Below are positions 1 to 11,910 of a stretch of 64,000 nucleotides of DNA, piece by piece; within the stretch, counting starts at the first letter, position 1, and each line of letters begins with the position of its first letter. Origin of the DNA: Phoenix dactylifera (Eukaryota > Streptophyta > Magnoliopsida > Arecales > Arecaceae); the NCBI RefSeq assembly GCF_009389715.1, contig NW_024067677.1, positions 1,116,001 through 1,180,000 of the forward strand, given 5' to 3'. The position numbers were made by a program, and so were the translations under genes. The notes beneath the pieces were generated by a model. It saw only the letters and a program-made list of their open reading frames with translations, was not told where the DNA came from and did no database searches.

Positions 1-2249
1 ATGCACTGGTAGGAAACATATGCCTGATAAAATTGAGGAAGGTGCTTTTGGAGTGTTATGTGTTTGTTGCATGCCTTCGCAATGTAAGTGAAACATTTAG
101 AGGGCAATATCTACAAATCTATCTGGATCAGAATGTTGTGCATTTAATATGCCCAAAATATGCATGATCAGTTTCATGGAAATGAGAATGTTGGGATTGT
201 AGTTTGGTAACCCTAGGAAGACCAGAATTTTGCGCAAGTATTGAACATGCTAAGCTAGTAGATTCAACAAAAAACCTGTCGTTTGCCTGATTCTATGCTT
301 GAATATGTGGGTCCTTAGTGTAAGCTTACCACCAAGTTGGTTATTAAGACAAGTTGGCTGAGGCATAGAATCAGTTGGCAAGTTTGCATTCCTCTTCCAC
401 TGCAGTTAATCTAAGATCTAACTTCACCCTTTTGAGCCTCACTCTATCCATCAATCTATATTATAAGTTTATATTATATTACGAAAGAACTTAAAATCAT
501 GGATTAGTACGAAAGGGAGAAATAATTAGTCAACTTTGAATGGGACATCATGCGCAAATATTATCCACCCATTGGGCCACCAGTAGTTTCATGAAGTAGT
601 ATTGGAATAATATGAAATCTAGCATCAATCTTGTTAACCTTCTTGCCTTCACCTAGCATTGGAACATCTTGCATGATAACTTCATTATCCTTTGGATAGA
701 CTATTCTTTATTTATTTATATAGTCAAAAAGAAATCAAGTGCCTTGTATCCATCTTGTTAGCTCCAACAATGCAAATTTATCAATTTTTATCAACATTGC
801 TATTAGTAAGGCAGAAAAAATTAATTGCTAATCTTATGCTGCATGAAGAGAAAAAGTTACATAAAGGGAAAAAGAAATTGCCAGAAAGATCATAGTAGGT
901 TTACGACAGTTTCATTCAGCATTTCCTCAAATATTTCATGGATTTTGGGTGCTAATGTGATCATCGTTCTTCTTAGAAGACCCAAATTCCTCTTAGCATA
1001 TGCTGGAAAAACCTGTAGTAACTACTGTATGACCCATGATGTCTATGAGTAATAAACTATGGATATGATCAATTCAGAAACTGGTTTTGATAAATATGCT
1101 TTTAGAAATTTTAAGGCTTAAGCAATATTGTTGAATTAAAAGGATGAGGACTTTTTTTAAAAAAAATTTGAAGTGTTCTTAATGTGTAGTACAATGAGGA
1201 TGATAAGACCTGGTCTAAAAGAATGAAATAAAGCTTTGGTTCTCTCTTATCTCCAAATATAAATCAGTAGCTTCTTCTTGTTCTTTTTATATTTTGGTAT
1301 TATCAGTAGCTTCTTTTTTACTAAGCCATCGCTGGTTAAAATTCCAATAAAGACCATGGTCTTAATAAACAAGCATAAATGTTAGCAAGAGGTCTGCTTT
1401 GTAATTTATATAGAACATGGCCTTCTTTCATGACAAAGCCATCCTTTTGCTCATCTCTTCACCAAATTTATTGCGACAAGGTTTTCTAAGATGAAAAAGA
1501 AAGCAAGGAGGATGTTTTAAAGCCAAAAGTAAATATTTTATCATGATTGTGAGCAGTTTAAACTAGAGATTAACTCTCAATCCAAATAATATTCAATAGC
1601 TTATAGGTGAAGATATAGGTTTGAGCATGAGAAAATTTAAAGTAACTTGAGGACATGGATCTTACTGCTGTGTAAGATTAAAAACATGCATCTCCAGAGC
1701 AATATACACACCATATGGTGATTGTAGATGAACTTAAAAGCTCTCAAGATTCATATAAGTGACAGAGCATTTGAGATGCTCTTATAATGAACTATGTTAG
1801 CTGCCATTCCGAAAACAGGGACAAATGGATACACCAGAAAGTTGAGAAAATGAAAAAGAAAGCAAATTCTCACCTTGAGAGGGTAAATTTTAGTCTCACA
1901 GACATTTGGAGGTACAAACAAACAAAGGATGCATGAATATATAAGTTTCATATGGTTTTAAGTATTTAGGTGGTAGGTAGTGAATTCATTTTTAGTGTGC
2001 ATAAGTGCATGGATTTTTTTTTTTGGCTTGGATGCACCTATAATCTTTTGAAGATTTTTTCCAAATTTATGGCAACCACTGAGATGAAGGAGAGTAACTG
2101 TCAATCTATTGGCATTATACTTCAATTTTTTGAGTTTTAATTTATTTTAATTAGCTTAAATTTTCTTTTATGTTGATTAAACTTAATTTTTTAATCACTA
2201 GATAGGTGACATTTGATGTAAGTTTTAATTTTATCCCTTTGCTTGCCAG
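1..2249. other. AT-rich non-coding DNA, probably upstream intron of the PTH2 gene
   Basis: No conserved coding segment is visible. The first recognisable PTH2 exon starts in mid-protein at 2250, so the missing 5' exons must lie further left. I looked here for the expected upstream catalytic segment (the glycine- and lysine-rich stretch before the conserved Cys-Ser) and did not find it. Most of this interval is therefore probably one long intron. The short open frames at 692-1052 and 1751-1951 have no recognisable motifs. Confidence 0.5.
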
Positions 2250-4310
2250 TCATGCAACTTTAGGTTTGTACAAGAAGCTTCTTCGTAGGGCACCCAAATC
2301 ATTGAGCAGGTACCTTGACTACTTATCATGATAATCATGTTAACCTGAGTTTTTTTTTAATGGTATATTTCTTCATTCTGTGTTTTCTCAGCTGTTGAAA
2401 AATTGAACAAGCATTTTTGTTTACTATATGCTTAGCCTTGTTTGCTTTATTGTGTGTCCTTTTCTTCTAATTACAGGTGGGAAATGTGCGGGCAGGTTAA
2501 AGTGGTTTTGAAAATTGAAAGCGAGGAAGATCTGCTTGTTTTACAAGTACAGTAACTTGTGGCATATGCACTGATATTTGTATTATAGTTATCAAAAAAC
2601 AAAAATATTGACATGGACAATTATATACTTGCATCAGAACCTTTATACAGATATGTGAAGCATTTTAATATAGCAATATAACCATACATGGGTATTCTAC
2701 AAACTGGCATGGAACCTTTATACAGATATGAAGCATTTTTTTCCCCTTCAGATTCTACCTATTACGAAAGGTTAATCTTCTGAGAATTGCTTTAAAAATT
2801 CAAAGGCAGGTATTTCAGCAAGTTCATCATCCATACAACCCATAACAACATATTAATATGGGACGAATTATGCACCTCAGAACTGAAGATACAGCTGCTT
2901 GTTAAATAATTGCAGCTGGTAGAGAACTAGATCATTTTTTTTCCTGCTGTATAACATCAGCAAGCAGTGAAAGTATGAAAGGGAAGGTGTGGAAGTGAGG
3001 AAAAATAAATAGTTTTAGAGGGAAGAAGAGAGAACTAGAGTTGTGAAAGGAAAAAGAATGGCCATGTGGACCGTACTTTTCCTTTTCTCTTTCACTAAAA
3101 ACTCTGCATGTATGACTTACAGTTACATCAACATTGCTATAGATTCCTTTGTCTGGTCTTAGTTGCCTAAACCAAAGTCTCTATGGGATTCAATTAACCC
3201 GTAATTCATAAAAGTAGAAAATTTAATGTAAGAAGTGAAACAGGAAGCAAAATCCGCGGAGGAGGTGCTGACTAGATTCACTAGATATTCAGATAGTTCT
3301 TGATCAAAGTCACAACATGGAGCTTAAATAAATACTGGTCAGGCCTCTTTTAACTGCTCTCCTAGCCCAACACTGGCCAGCTTTAGGCTCTGTTTTGGCT
3401 TGTCTTTTGCTGCTTTGAACTGCATCAAGGAGCTGACTGTGAGTTACTGATCAATGGAATATAACTCTTCAGTTTTTAGTTATTTGCATTGAGTTGTATT
3501 GATTAGACAAAACAAATTTGGTATGCACATCACCCGAACCCAGTACCTCTAGAAATTCACACAATTTACCATTTGATGGAATCAGTGATACTCAAATAGT
3601 CAATTTTCTTTTATATTTTAACATTCTAATGGTCAGGCAATAAACCTGTCTAATCAGCATGAAATGTTGTCAGATTTACCCAAACCTGGCTTTCATATTT
3701 GCTAATTTCTTTCTTTGAAAAATTACCAACATAGGTTTAAAATAGTATATTTACCCACATTTATTTTGTTGAATATGCCTAATTACTCATAATTCTAATT
3801 TAATTCTTTAGTCCATCTAACGTAGATGTTTTAATTTTTAAGTACCAGCAAAAGATCCCTAAACTTTAATCATTAAAATTACCGTACTTGCTATTTTTGT
3901 GACAGGAAAGAGCAAAATCACTAAAGCTACCAACCCACGTTACCATTGACGCAGGGAGAACACAAATTGCGCCAAGTGAGTTGCTTAAATCTCGTCCCAA
4001 TTGTACATTTCGATCCCATCATTCTCGTTTTCATCATTTTCAATCAGGATAGCTGCACAGTCAAATATTCTTTGTTGTTAGAAAATTTTTCATAGTTATA
4101 TTACTTATGTACGGACATCTCATCTCTTTTCTTACAGATTCAAGGACAGTAATGGCTATTCTTGGTAAGCTGTTTGTTTAATTTATTCTAAATTTTTTTA
4201 CTGTTTTCCTACAATGCAATTTTTCTCAAGTCAGCAAAGATGATGTCAAAAGATTAATTTACTCAGCCTGTGCTCCCTAGGCAATATGTGATATATGGTT
4301 ACTTAGACTA

Positions 4311-4381
<71 letters not shown>

Positions 4382-6037
4382 CATGTTCATGTTGGTTGTG
4401 TGTGTATATTATGCTTGAATTAATTGTGATCTTGTTAATGAACACTTGATAGTGCTTTATCTCCGATTTGCTTGCTTTAGTCACAAAGTGTTTAATAAAA
4501 CATGTGACACATTGGAACCAAAAGATTTGTTAGGTGAAAGCGGTATATATCTGTTGTCATTCTCTTACGATACGCCGATGGCAAGATAAAATTTGTGAAA
4601 ATGATATGGCAAAAGTTCAAAACCTCAAATTCTTTGTTAAATGGTTATCAGTTTGAAAGTGAGCTGTAATACATCGTTATTATTTAAATGGTTATTAGCA
4701 GCACTTTATTATCATGATTGCTAGTTTGAGGTTATTATTCAATCCCCATGTTGCAAATGATTGACTACAATTAAAGAAGATACCTGAAGAGGAAGAGAGT
4801 GGAAGAAGCAAAAATCAGATATTTTACTCAATTTTCTGCATACTTGTTACACCAACTCAATAATTGTTAATGATTTAATTTCACCAAATTAAGAAACATT
4901 GCTAGGAGGAAGAATCTTCATCCTGTGTCTCTTAAATACATTGGGTGAGATGGTTAGTCTGGGAGAACTCTAGAGGAGGAGATTTCATCATCTTAACACC
5001 TTCAATTACTGCAAGTATATATTTTGCTTTTATTGATGTATTGGATAAAAAATATGAAAAACTTGAGTATGAGTGATAAATTAACAGCAGTTTATTCTTT
5101 GGTTGCCTTGTCTTTGAAGGTGGGGCAGTTGTGGGCTAAAACAAAAGAGATTTGTCCTGATATTTAAGGCTTGTCTTCCTTGCATTATGAGCTTCTCCTC
5201 TTTCAGCATTGAAAATGAAATTCTATTGCTCAACATTTTGAAACTTTAGTCGGATTGAAGTTGCAATCTTAATTAAGAAAAGAGAAATATAGTTTGGATA
5301 TGGCTTCACTGTCTAGGGTACTCACCCTTGTTTTTTTTGAGTTAGGGGATTGGGACTCTTAAGTTGTAAGTTAGAACCATTAGAAATTACTACCATTGCA
5401 TGGCTGGAAGTAGGCATCTGTTGAAGGATTAACATCATAGATTGATTAGAATGTGGTGGTACATTTGCTTTGTGTGTGTGATGTAATGATAATGGCTGTT
5501 TCCTTATTTTTCTTATTCTTTACGGAATAAGATGGTGATATAAGGGATTTTAAGACACTGTTATTTGCTCCCCACTCCTTTATTTTTCTTATTCTATATG
5601 GAATAAGATGGTAATATTAGGGATTTTAAGACACTGTTATTTGCCCCCATTCCTTTATTTTTCTTATTCTTTATGGAATAAGATGGTGATATTAGGGATT
5701 TTAAGACACTGTTATTTGCTCCCCACTCCACACCCCCCCCCCCCCCCTCCCCCCACAGTTCCCAAAACCAACAAAAAAGAAAGCGCTTTCAGAGTTACAT
5801 GATTTGTGGCATTATTCTACTAGTTTCGTTTTTGATTATGAAGCAATAATTTGCTATAGTATTACAAGTTTAAAAGATGTGCATGAAATTAATTGGAGAC
5901 TGTCGAGGCTTCCTGCCTTTTACATGAATTGAAATTCATGATCACCCCCATATTCTTACATTTGATCGTGTTGGTGCACCTGGGCAGGACCTGCTGATGT
6001 GGTTGATGATGTGACAGGCGGCTTGAAGCTTTTGTAG
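2250..6037 (+). CDS. PTH2: Peptidyl-tRNA hydrolase 2 (PTH2 family), last five exons; 5' part outside window
   Basis: This enzyme family cleaves peptidyl-tRNA that has dropped off ribosomes, recycling tRNA; in plants and animals it is often membrane- or mitochondria-associated. Exons are 2250-2309, 2477-2546, 3906-3975, 4138-4164 and 5988-6037 (stop TAG 6035-6037). Every junction is GT-AG and keeps frame: phase 2 into W-E-M-C-G-Q, phase 0 into E-R-A-K-S-L, then phase 1 twice. Translated pieces include HATLGLYKKLLRRAPKSLSR, WEMCGQVKVVLKIESEEDL, LPTHVTIDAGRTQIAP, NSRTVMAILG and GPADVVDDVTGGLKLL. The D-A-G-R-T-Q-I-A-P block and the end G-P-x-D-x-x-D-x-V-T-G-x-L-K-L are the PTH2 signature. The fourth exon is only 27 bases. 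The N-terminal exons, with the usual membrane anchor and first catalytic residues, are not in the window. The frame is intact throughout, so the gene is probably functional. Confidence 0.9.
4314..4381. repeat. (CT)n/(GT)n compound microsatellite
   Basis: About 55 bases of perfect CT dinucleotides (4314-4368) run directly into GT repeats. They lie in the last intron of PTH2, shortly after its donor site. Confidence 0.95.
5504..5730. repeat. Three-copy ~75 bp tandem repeat in PTH2 intron
   Basis: Three consecutive near-identical units begin at about 5504, 5580 and 5655. Each contains TTATTTTTCTTATTC, a GGAATAAGATGG core and AAGACACTGTTATTTGC. They differ by only a few substitutions and end in a C-rich run (5733-5754). 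The array sits about 260 bases upstream of the last PTH2 exon. Confidence 0.9.
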
Positions 6038-6420
6038 TGTTGTATTATTGACTCAGCATTCAAGATAGACATCTTGCTGAGGAAGCTGAATGAAAATCCT
6101 GATTTCCATTGTTCCTGGCTACTCAGAAAAGCAGGTGGCATGCACACAGTCTGCTCGAGAGCAGAAAGCCTTTGTTTCCGCTACCCTCGCAAGTTGCAGT
6201 TAGCCATGCTAGATCCTTAAGCTCCATTCATCCCCTATTGATTAGCTGTGCATTTCATTAAAGGATCTTTGGTTTGGACTTATTTAATTTTAGTAGGTAT
6301 GAAACTTTTAAATGTGGGGGCCGCATCAAGCACTTGTTTTGTAAGACTTTTTACGTGCAAGGCATGCAATGTGCAATGGTGTTAGCCCCATGGCTCTCTA
6401 GGGAAGAGATTTGGTATAAT
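6038..6420 (+). other. Likely 3' UTR of PTH2 and following DNA
   Basis: This sequence follows the PTH2 stop codon. No other coding signal is seen. The transcript end cannot be placed exactly. Confidence 0.5.
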
Positions 6421-7180
6421 CCCTACTCTGTAATCCCATAATGAAATGGCACTTCATTAAGTCCAGGATCATAACTGAATCTCGAAGTTATGTGTTTGTG
6501 AACCGAATAAGCAAGCTTGAGGAAGTATTTAGCACTCACTGTATGCTCAACCGGTTCTTCTGCTGCATTAATCTTGTGCCAAGCTAACAGTATCAGTATG
6601 TCTGGTCCTGACCTCTTTAGGGTTGGGGGTCCGTCTCGCCTGGCTGGTTTCCTCTGGTGGCTGGCCGTCAGGACCGGGCAGCGGCTCGGCATATTTTAGG
6701 GTTGAATCCTGTGTGCAGCGAAAAGAACACACCTGATTCCTGACTGAGGGAAGAAGATGGCACTCGATGGAGTGCAATGTTGTTGAAAACTCCGATGGCG
6801 TTCCAAGAGGCGTCCTCTTGGTACCAATCCCTTCCTCGCTAGCCTCTCCTCTCATCTTTTGTTTTCCTTCTCTCTCTTCTGTAGTCGGATGATGGAGTTG
6901 GCATTTTCAATCACGATTCCAATGTGCGCATCAACATGCGATACATGGACACCGTGCGAATGGTTTTCAACTGGACCATCCACAAAATTTCCATCTAGAT
7001 CGAATTGGATTATAGCTAGGTATGATCCTGTAAATTGTCAGCAAGCGAAAGCCAGGCCGAATCCTTTATCCCCCATGGATAGCCCACAAGATTCTCATAT
7101 TGTCATTGCTTTCTTCTCAGTTGACAATGCTCTTCCCATCCTCTATATGCCCTTATTTTAGCCACACCTAGCCTTCCATC
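6421..7180. other. GC-richer island with no identified gene
   Basis: Base composition rises clearly above the AT-rich surroundings and several frames stay open on both strands (for example 6568-6855 minus and 6859-7161 plus). None shows a domain I recognise. It may be an organelle-derived insertion or a decayed gene fragment; the sequence alone does not decide. Confidence 0.3.
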
Positions 7181-8295
7181 TAGGTGACCAACCCATTTCC
7201 GTTGGTCATCCATAGGTTATCTTTTTTTTCCGCCCCCCCCCCCAATTACTACTTATGTGTTCTTTTCTTCACGTTTCATGGCTTATCCATCTTGACATTT
7301 CTGGTTGCATTGTGATCATCTTCTTTGCAGCATCCTTCTTTTTCGAATTGTTTGTCCTGTGTTCCACTAGCATCTCTCTAGTCCCCTCAAACCTATACAA
7401 TAAAAGCAAGTTAACTTAATCTCTACAATTTTCTCTTTGCGATGCATGTCCTGACACTATGACCCTCATTTTGGTTTCAAATTTGTATAATAGGTACAGC
7501 TATGCAGACTTGCAAATAATTGATGAAGTTACATCACGAGATTCATAATCATGTTGTAATACTATACTAATGATGCAATGCTGCTGTCTCTATTGTTTTC
7601 GTTTGAAGAAGCATCCATGCATGATATCTTTGGGATTACAATTCTAAGCATATACTGACGCATGCTGCTCTTAATCGATCTGAAATTGCTTTCATTCTTA
7701 TAGTCCATGGAGAATATACAAGATAATTGGTTTCCCTTTCTCTCTTGCTATTTTAAGTTGGACCAATATGATTGGCGAGGAGATCATAGATTGAGATGAC
7801 TTCTTAGGCCATCTTGGCTAGTCCGTGTCATGAACCCTTATTTACAATTTAAAAATATACATCTAGGTTTTACATGAAATTTGAAAGTTCTATTTCTTGT
7901 GTGATCTCGTTAGGGCAAAGCGCCAGATACTTATGAGCACAAAATATCAGAATTAATGACCGATTCACCAACTATAATATGAATGTACAACTGATAGCCT
8001 CATACAGAGAATGGCATAATACAGAAGTGGAAACATACATCAAATAGGTTAACAACCCGGCTCTCAAACTCATGTGAATCATATACCAAGAGATTGCAAT
8101 GAGAAAGCTGCAATATCCATGAATGTGCACTAACTTGCCATTAAGAAACAGGGCACTTAGTGTTAGTTTAGCAACAGTGGCATGAAAATTTCTGGATGGA
8201 GTGTGATCAAGGCAATGATTTTTAAAAGAACTGAGAAGAGGGCAGATTATCGAAGTCATTTGGTACATTGAACCATTAGAGCTATGATGCACAAA
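7181..8295. other. Intergenic DNA, nothing recognised
   Basis: AT-rich DNA with a short poly-C run near 7233. The 123-codon minus frame at 7972-8343 lies in non-coding-like sequence and overlaps the start of the repeat array, so I do not call it a gene. Confidence 0.5.
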
Positions 8296-8840
8296 TCGGT
8301 AAATAAAGTATGAGGTAAAAAGCGAAAAAATAATATATCGCATACAAATTCTACATTTGCATATTGGAATTAAGTTTGGAGCATAAAGTGAAAATATTAT
8401 TTCACATAGAAATTCTGCATCTGCATAGTGGAATTTTTAATGGGCGACAAACTACAAAGAATTATCAGTAGGGCAAGGAAGGTAACTAAGTATCTTACTC
8501 CCCTAATAGCATGCCTAATATGATGATTCAAGTCTAAAGAAGGTCAAAATAGGAAGGATTAAAGTGAAATCTGATGCACTTATTGGTTAATGAAGTATTG
8601 AGTAAAAAGTGAAAACAATATATGGAATAAAAATTCCACATTTGCATAGTGGAATTAAGTATGGAGTAAAAAAGTGAACACATTGCATTGAATAAAAATT
8701 CCGCACTTGCATGGTAGAATTTCAGCACAAAGACTTATCAGGAGGGCAAGGAAGGTAACCAAGCGTCTAAATCCCATGATAGCAGTGTTAACATAATGAA
8801 GCAAGACTAAAGAAGGTCAAAATAAGAAGGGTTAATGTGC
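8296..8840. repeat. Diverged higher-order tandem duplication (~285 bp unit)
   Basis: Two large units (about 8296-8563 and 8585-8838) share landmarks in the same order: a GTAAAAAGYGAAAA block, TTGCATAGTGGAATT, then TATCAGKAGGGCAAGGAAGG, then CTAAAGAAGGTCAAAATA. Within each unit the first block occurs twice, giving four ~65-75 bp sub-repeats in total. The copies are clearly diverged, so the duplication is not recent. Confidence 0.75.
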
Positions 8841-9240
8841 TTGAAGAATAAAAGGTTGCTGATAAAGTTGTGAGAATATTGCCTCTTTCATTAAAGTTTA
8901 CTGAATCTCTGGTTAGCAGAGACAACAGTTTGCTGATTCAGATTTCTGTATTCCTGTAGCGTTGCCGACAGCAAGAATATTTGTAATCTTATAGTCTACC
9001 AAAATGTGCTAATAACCAGTCAAAACAAGAAAAGGAGATCCACCAACATGGAGTAAAGGAAATCAACAGAAGTCTTGGGCTTAAAGTAGGCTGGTATAAT
9101 GGTTCGGCAAAAGAATTATCCAAGACAAATGCTTTTGCACTATAGAATCTCACAAGTCATACTGCCTACTTGTATCTCCCTATTGCTCCATTGATTGGCA
9201 ACTGTACCTTATTAGATACAGTGTCACCTAATCATTCTTA

Positions 9241-9766
9241 GCGTAACAACTTAGGACTTCATCCAAAAAGACCAGTCGGAAGATATTATTTGCATTCTTT
9301 AGTCCTATATAAGTACCTAAAATCTACTCCACGAAAAACCAATGTGGGACTAAACATATGCCTACACGGGTCCTCACTCTTCCTGTTCGCGCCCTGATGT
9401 TCTCGTCAGACTAAGAGTTCAAATCTAATCACAAGCATCACGATCGGCCTATGGTCAGCCCCAATGAATTTGTGTTGCCATGTCTCCTATTTTATATAGG
9501 TTATGGGTCGGATCCGCTCTGATACCATTTGTAATAATTCAGAATCTTATCCAAAATGGTTAGCGAGAATGTTTTATTTGGGTCTTTTAGTCCTATATAA
9601 GTATCTAAGATTTTTTTGGTGAATAACCGATGTGGGACTAAATATATGTCTGCATGGGTCCCACATCAGTTATTCGCTAAGAAGATTTTGGATAGTTATA
9701 TAGGATTAAGAAACCCAAATAATATCTTCCGGCTAGTTATTTTGGATAAGGTTCTGTGTTGTTATA
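9241..9766 (-). mobile_element. TRIM-like non-autonomous LTR element with an extra inverted LTR copy
   Basis: Two direct ~140 bp copies (about 9241-9385 and 9531-9670) share ...TTTAGTCCTATATAAGTA... and ...GATGTGGGACTAAA.... Between them, at 9516-9527, lies GCTCTGATACCA, the reverse complement of the plant initiator-Met tRNA primer-binding site, immediately before the right copy. This is the expected layout of a small LTR element on the minus strand with no coding capacity. A third copy (about 9660-9766) lies inverted against the right LTR, making a long hairpin. No clear target duplication was found, so the limits are approximate. Confidence 0.6.
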
Positions 9767-11910
9767 TTTGGATAAGAAGAAAATATCTTGAGAGAATAAG
9801 AGGGTATGAAAGACAACGGGCAACCTCAAAAAAAAAATTTTAAGTGTCGCGGGAAAGGATTTTGTTGCCAAAGAAAATGGGAAATAACTGGAACTTCTTT
9901 GAGAACCGATCAAAAGAATCTTTTCCACCACCAATCTAATTCCACTTTACTTCCCAAAGGGCCTTTAAAGCAAGGGGAGAAAGATACTAAAACGACAGGG
10001 TTCATATCGTTTCTCACCGCACAAATGTGTGAAAGGATCTCGTAAAGCATAAACCATAAATGATGCCTGAAGGGTTTTGGAGAAAAGATTATTCAAGGAG
10101 CCAAAGTGACTTGAATAAAATTCCAAGAAAAGGACAATTGAGAGGACAGAATGATAATTCATTTGGTTGAGTAATCGACAGGAATCAATTTAATTACTGT
10201 AGAGAATTTGTACAGGATATATCATTCTGTCGTTTGGTTCTGAGTATGGACAGGAATCAATTTAATTACTGTAGAGAATTTGCACTTATCTGTAGAGAAT
10301 TTTTTTTTATATAGTATCTAATTGATGGAAGCACTCATTGGCAACTTTTGAAATATTATAGAGCAGATATATGGAAACATTTTTTCAAGTAAAAAAACTT
10401 AAAATATTTTTTGAAAATTATCTCTTAAATTTTAGATGTTTACAAACTTTAAAACTCTTATCCTTTTTCTTCATGCCTTTTTTAAAGAAGAGTTGAACTC
10501 TTCTAAAAAGAATATTGGTTTCCGTTTCCGATATCACATCTTTGGAAATGCCACTCCATAACGGTACAGGACAGAGTCTATAAATAGGCTTTGGATCCGG
10601 TGTTATGAGAAAATCAATCCAAATTATTATTTCTCTGCTTCTTAATTAAGACGAAACGGAGAACTTTTTTATCCTTTTTTTTTCTTCTATCAAACCTCTT
10701 TCAAAGTTTTCTTTTTATCTGGGCATCTGAAGGAGTTGGTCGGATCAAGCCTTCCCAGCGATTGTGCTCGTTAAAGGAGGATCGGGCTGAGTCAGGTTGT
10801 TCTACTTTGAGGATAAAACCGCTGCAAGTTTGTACATAGGAGGCAAAATATGTTCTTAGAGCAGTGTATATCATATGCTTCAATTCAGACAAACTCTTTT
10901 TATTTTTTTTAAATAAATTATTTTTTATAATATTTTTATGAAATAAAGATATAACAATTTTTTGGTAAAATATTTCTACCAGTGCCTACTTACTAGCAAC
11001 CAAAACAAGATGGATATATTTATAGGTTTAAGTTCAAGCACCGAAGAGACAAACTTTAGCCATAAAATACTTATGAACACTAATTTATGAAAAGCGAAGT
11101 GGGTTTTTAACTGTTGAAATTTTGGGGAGATCTAGGTTAATTTGGATGGAAGTTGTGAAAAAGGATGTGTATGAGCTTGCAATAAGACATCAGAATTAGC
11201 TCTTCACAGAAAAGATTGTCTACGAAGCACTTGTGTAAGATTAGCCGCGACTAGTTATGGAGAGGCTTGATGGCTGTTATTCCTATCTCCAGGCTTGGAG
11301 GTTGCTGAAAATATACTCAGAAGGCTTGTTGATCAAAGTCCATTTCAAGGTCACCCTCTCCACTCAATCTTCTTCTCCGTTTTCCTTGGGTGTGCTTTGT
11401 TGGGTTTGGGGGGCAGGTATTCCTCCTGTATGCACTCGATCTCTACAATCAACTTTGTTCTTTGAGATCAAGCAAGGGTGATCTGTTTACAGTAGCTGTA
11501 AGTCTAGATCTTGTCCCTAGTAACATACTGAATTGCAGTTTTGGAAAATCTTCTAGATTCTCTCACCATGACAGAGAACAGACACCAGAAACAAGACCAA
11601 AGGTACATAGAATGGGTAGCCAGGTGGTTTCATCCTGGCAACCGAGCCATCAGCTCTAGTGTTGCTTGCTTTCTTCCTCTAAAAGAGGTTTAGCTTCACA
11701 ATAGATTGATCAATTCATCCTAAATATACCAACTTTTATTGGAGTTTTCATGCTTGCACATGTGAGGTCAATCCTCTTATTTCTGTCCGTGGGGCTCATG
11801 ATCTTCATGTATCAGTGATGTTTCAGTGTTGGCTGATCATAATTTTGGATGAAACCAATGTTCGCTTGCTCCTTCAAAAATGGATGTTCATTCTCTGACA
11901 AGGTACCAGC
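9767..11910. other. Intergenic DNA with a short direct repeat
   Basis: No gene recognised. A perfect 34-bp direct repeat occurs at 10177-10210 and 10249-10282, with a partial third copy near 10290. A TATA-like TATAAATAGG lies near 10578 upstream of CT-rich DNA and could be an old LTR promoter, but no element ends were found. Confidence 0.45.
10177..10282. repeat. 34-bp direct repeat pair
   Basis: The two copies start with GACAGGAATCAATTTAATTA and end with GAGAATTTG; their starts are 72 bases apart. The flank ATTTGGTTGAGTAAT resembles termini of small DNA elements, but no terminal inverted repeat was confirmed. Confidence 0.85.

Noticed and set aside
692..1052. Two overlapping plus-strand frames
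   Set aside because: Low-complexity AT-rich DNA, no domain, and the position is probably inside an intron.
5504..5754. CRISPR-like repeat array
   Set aside because: Units are contiguous with no unique spacers, and this is plant nuclear DNA.
9405..9435. tRNA gene suggested by GAGTTCAAATCTAATC
   Set aside because: No matching acceptor stem or anticodon arm, and the segment lies inside the TRIM-like element.
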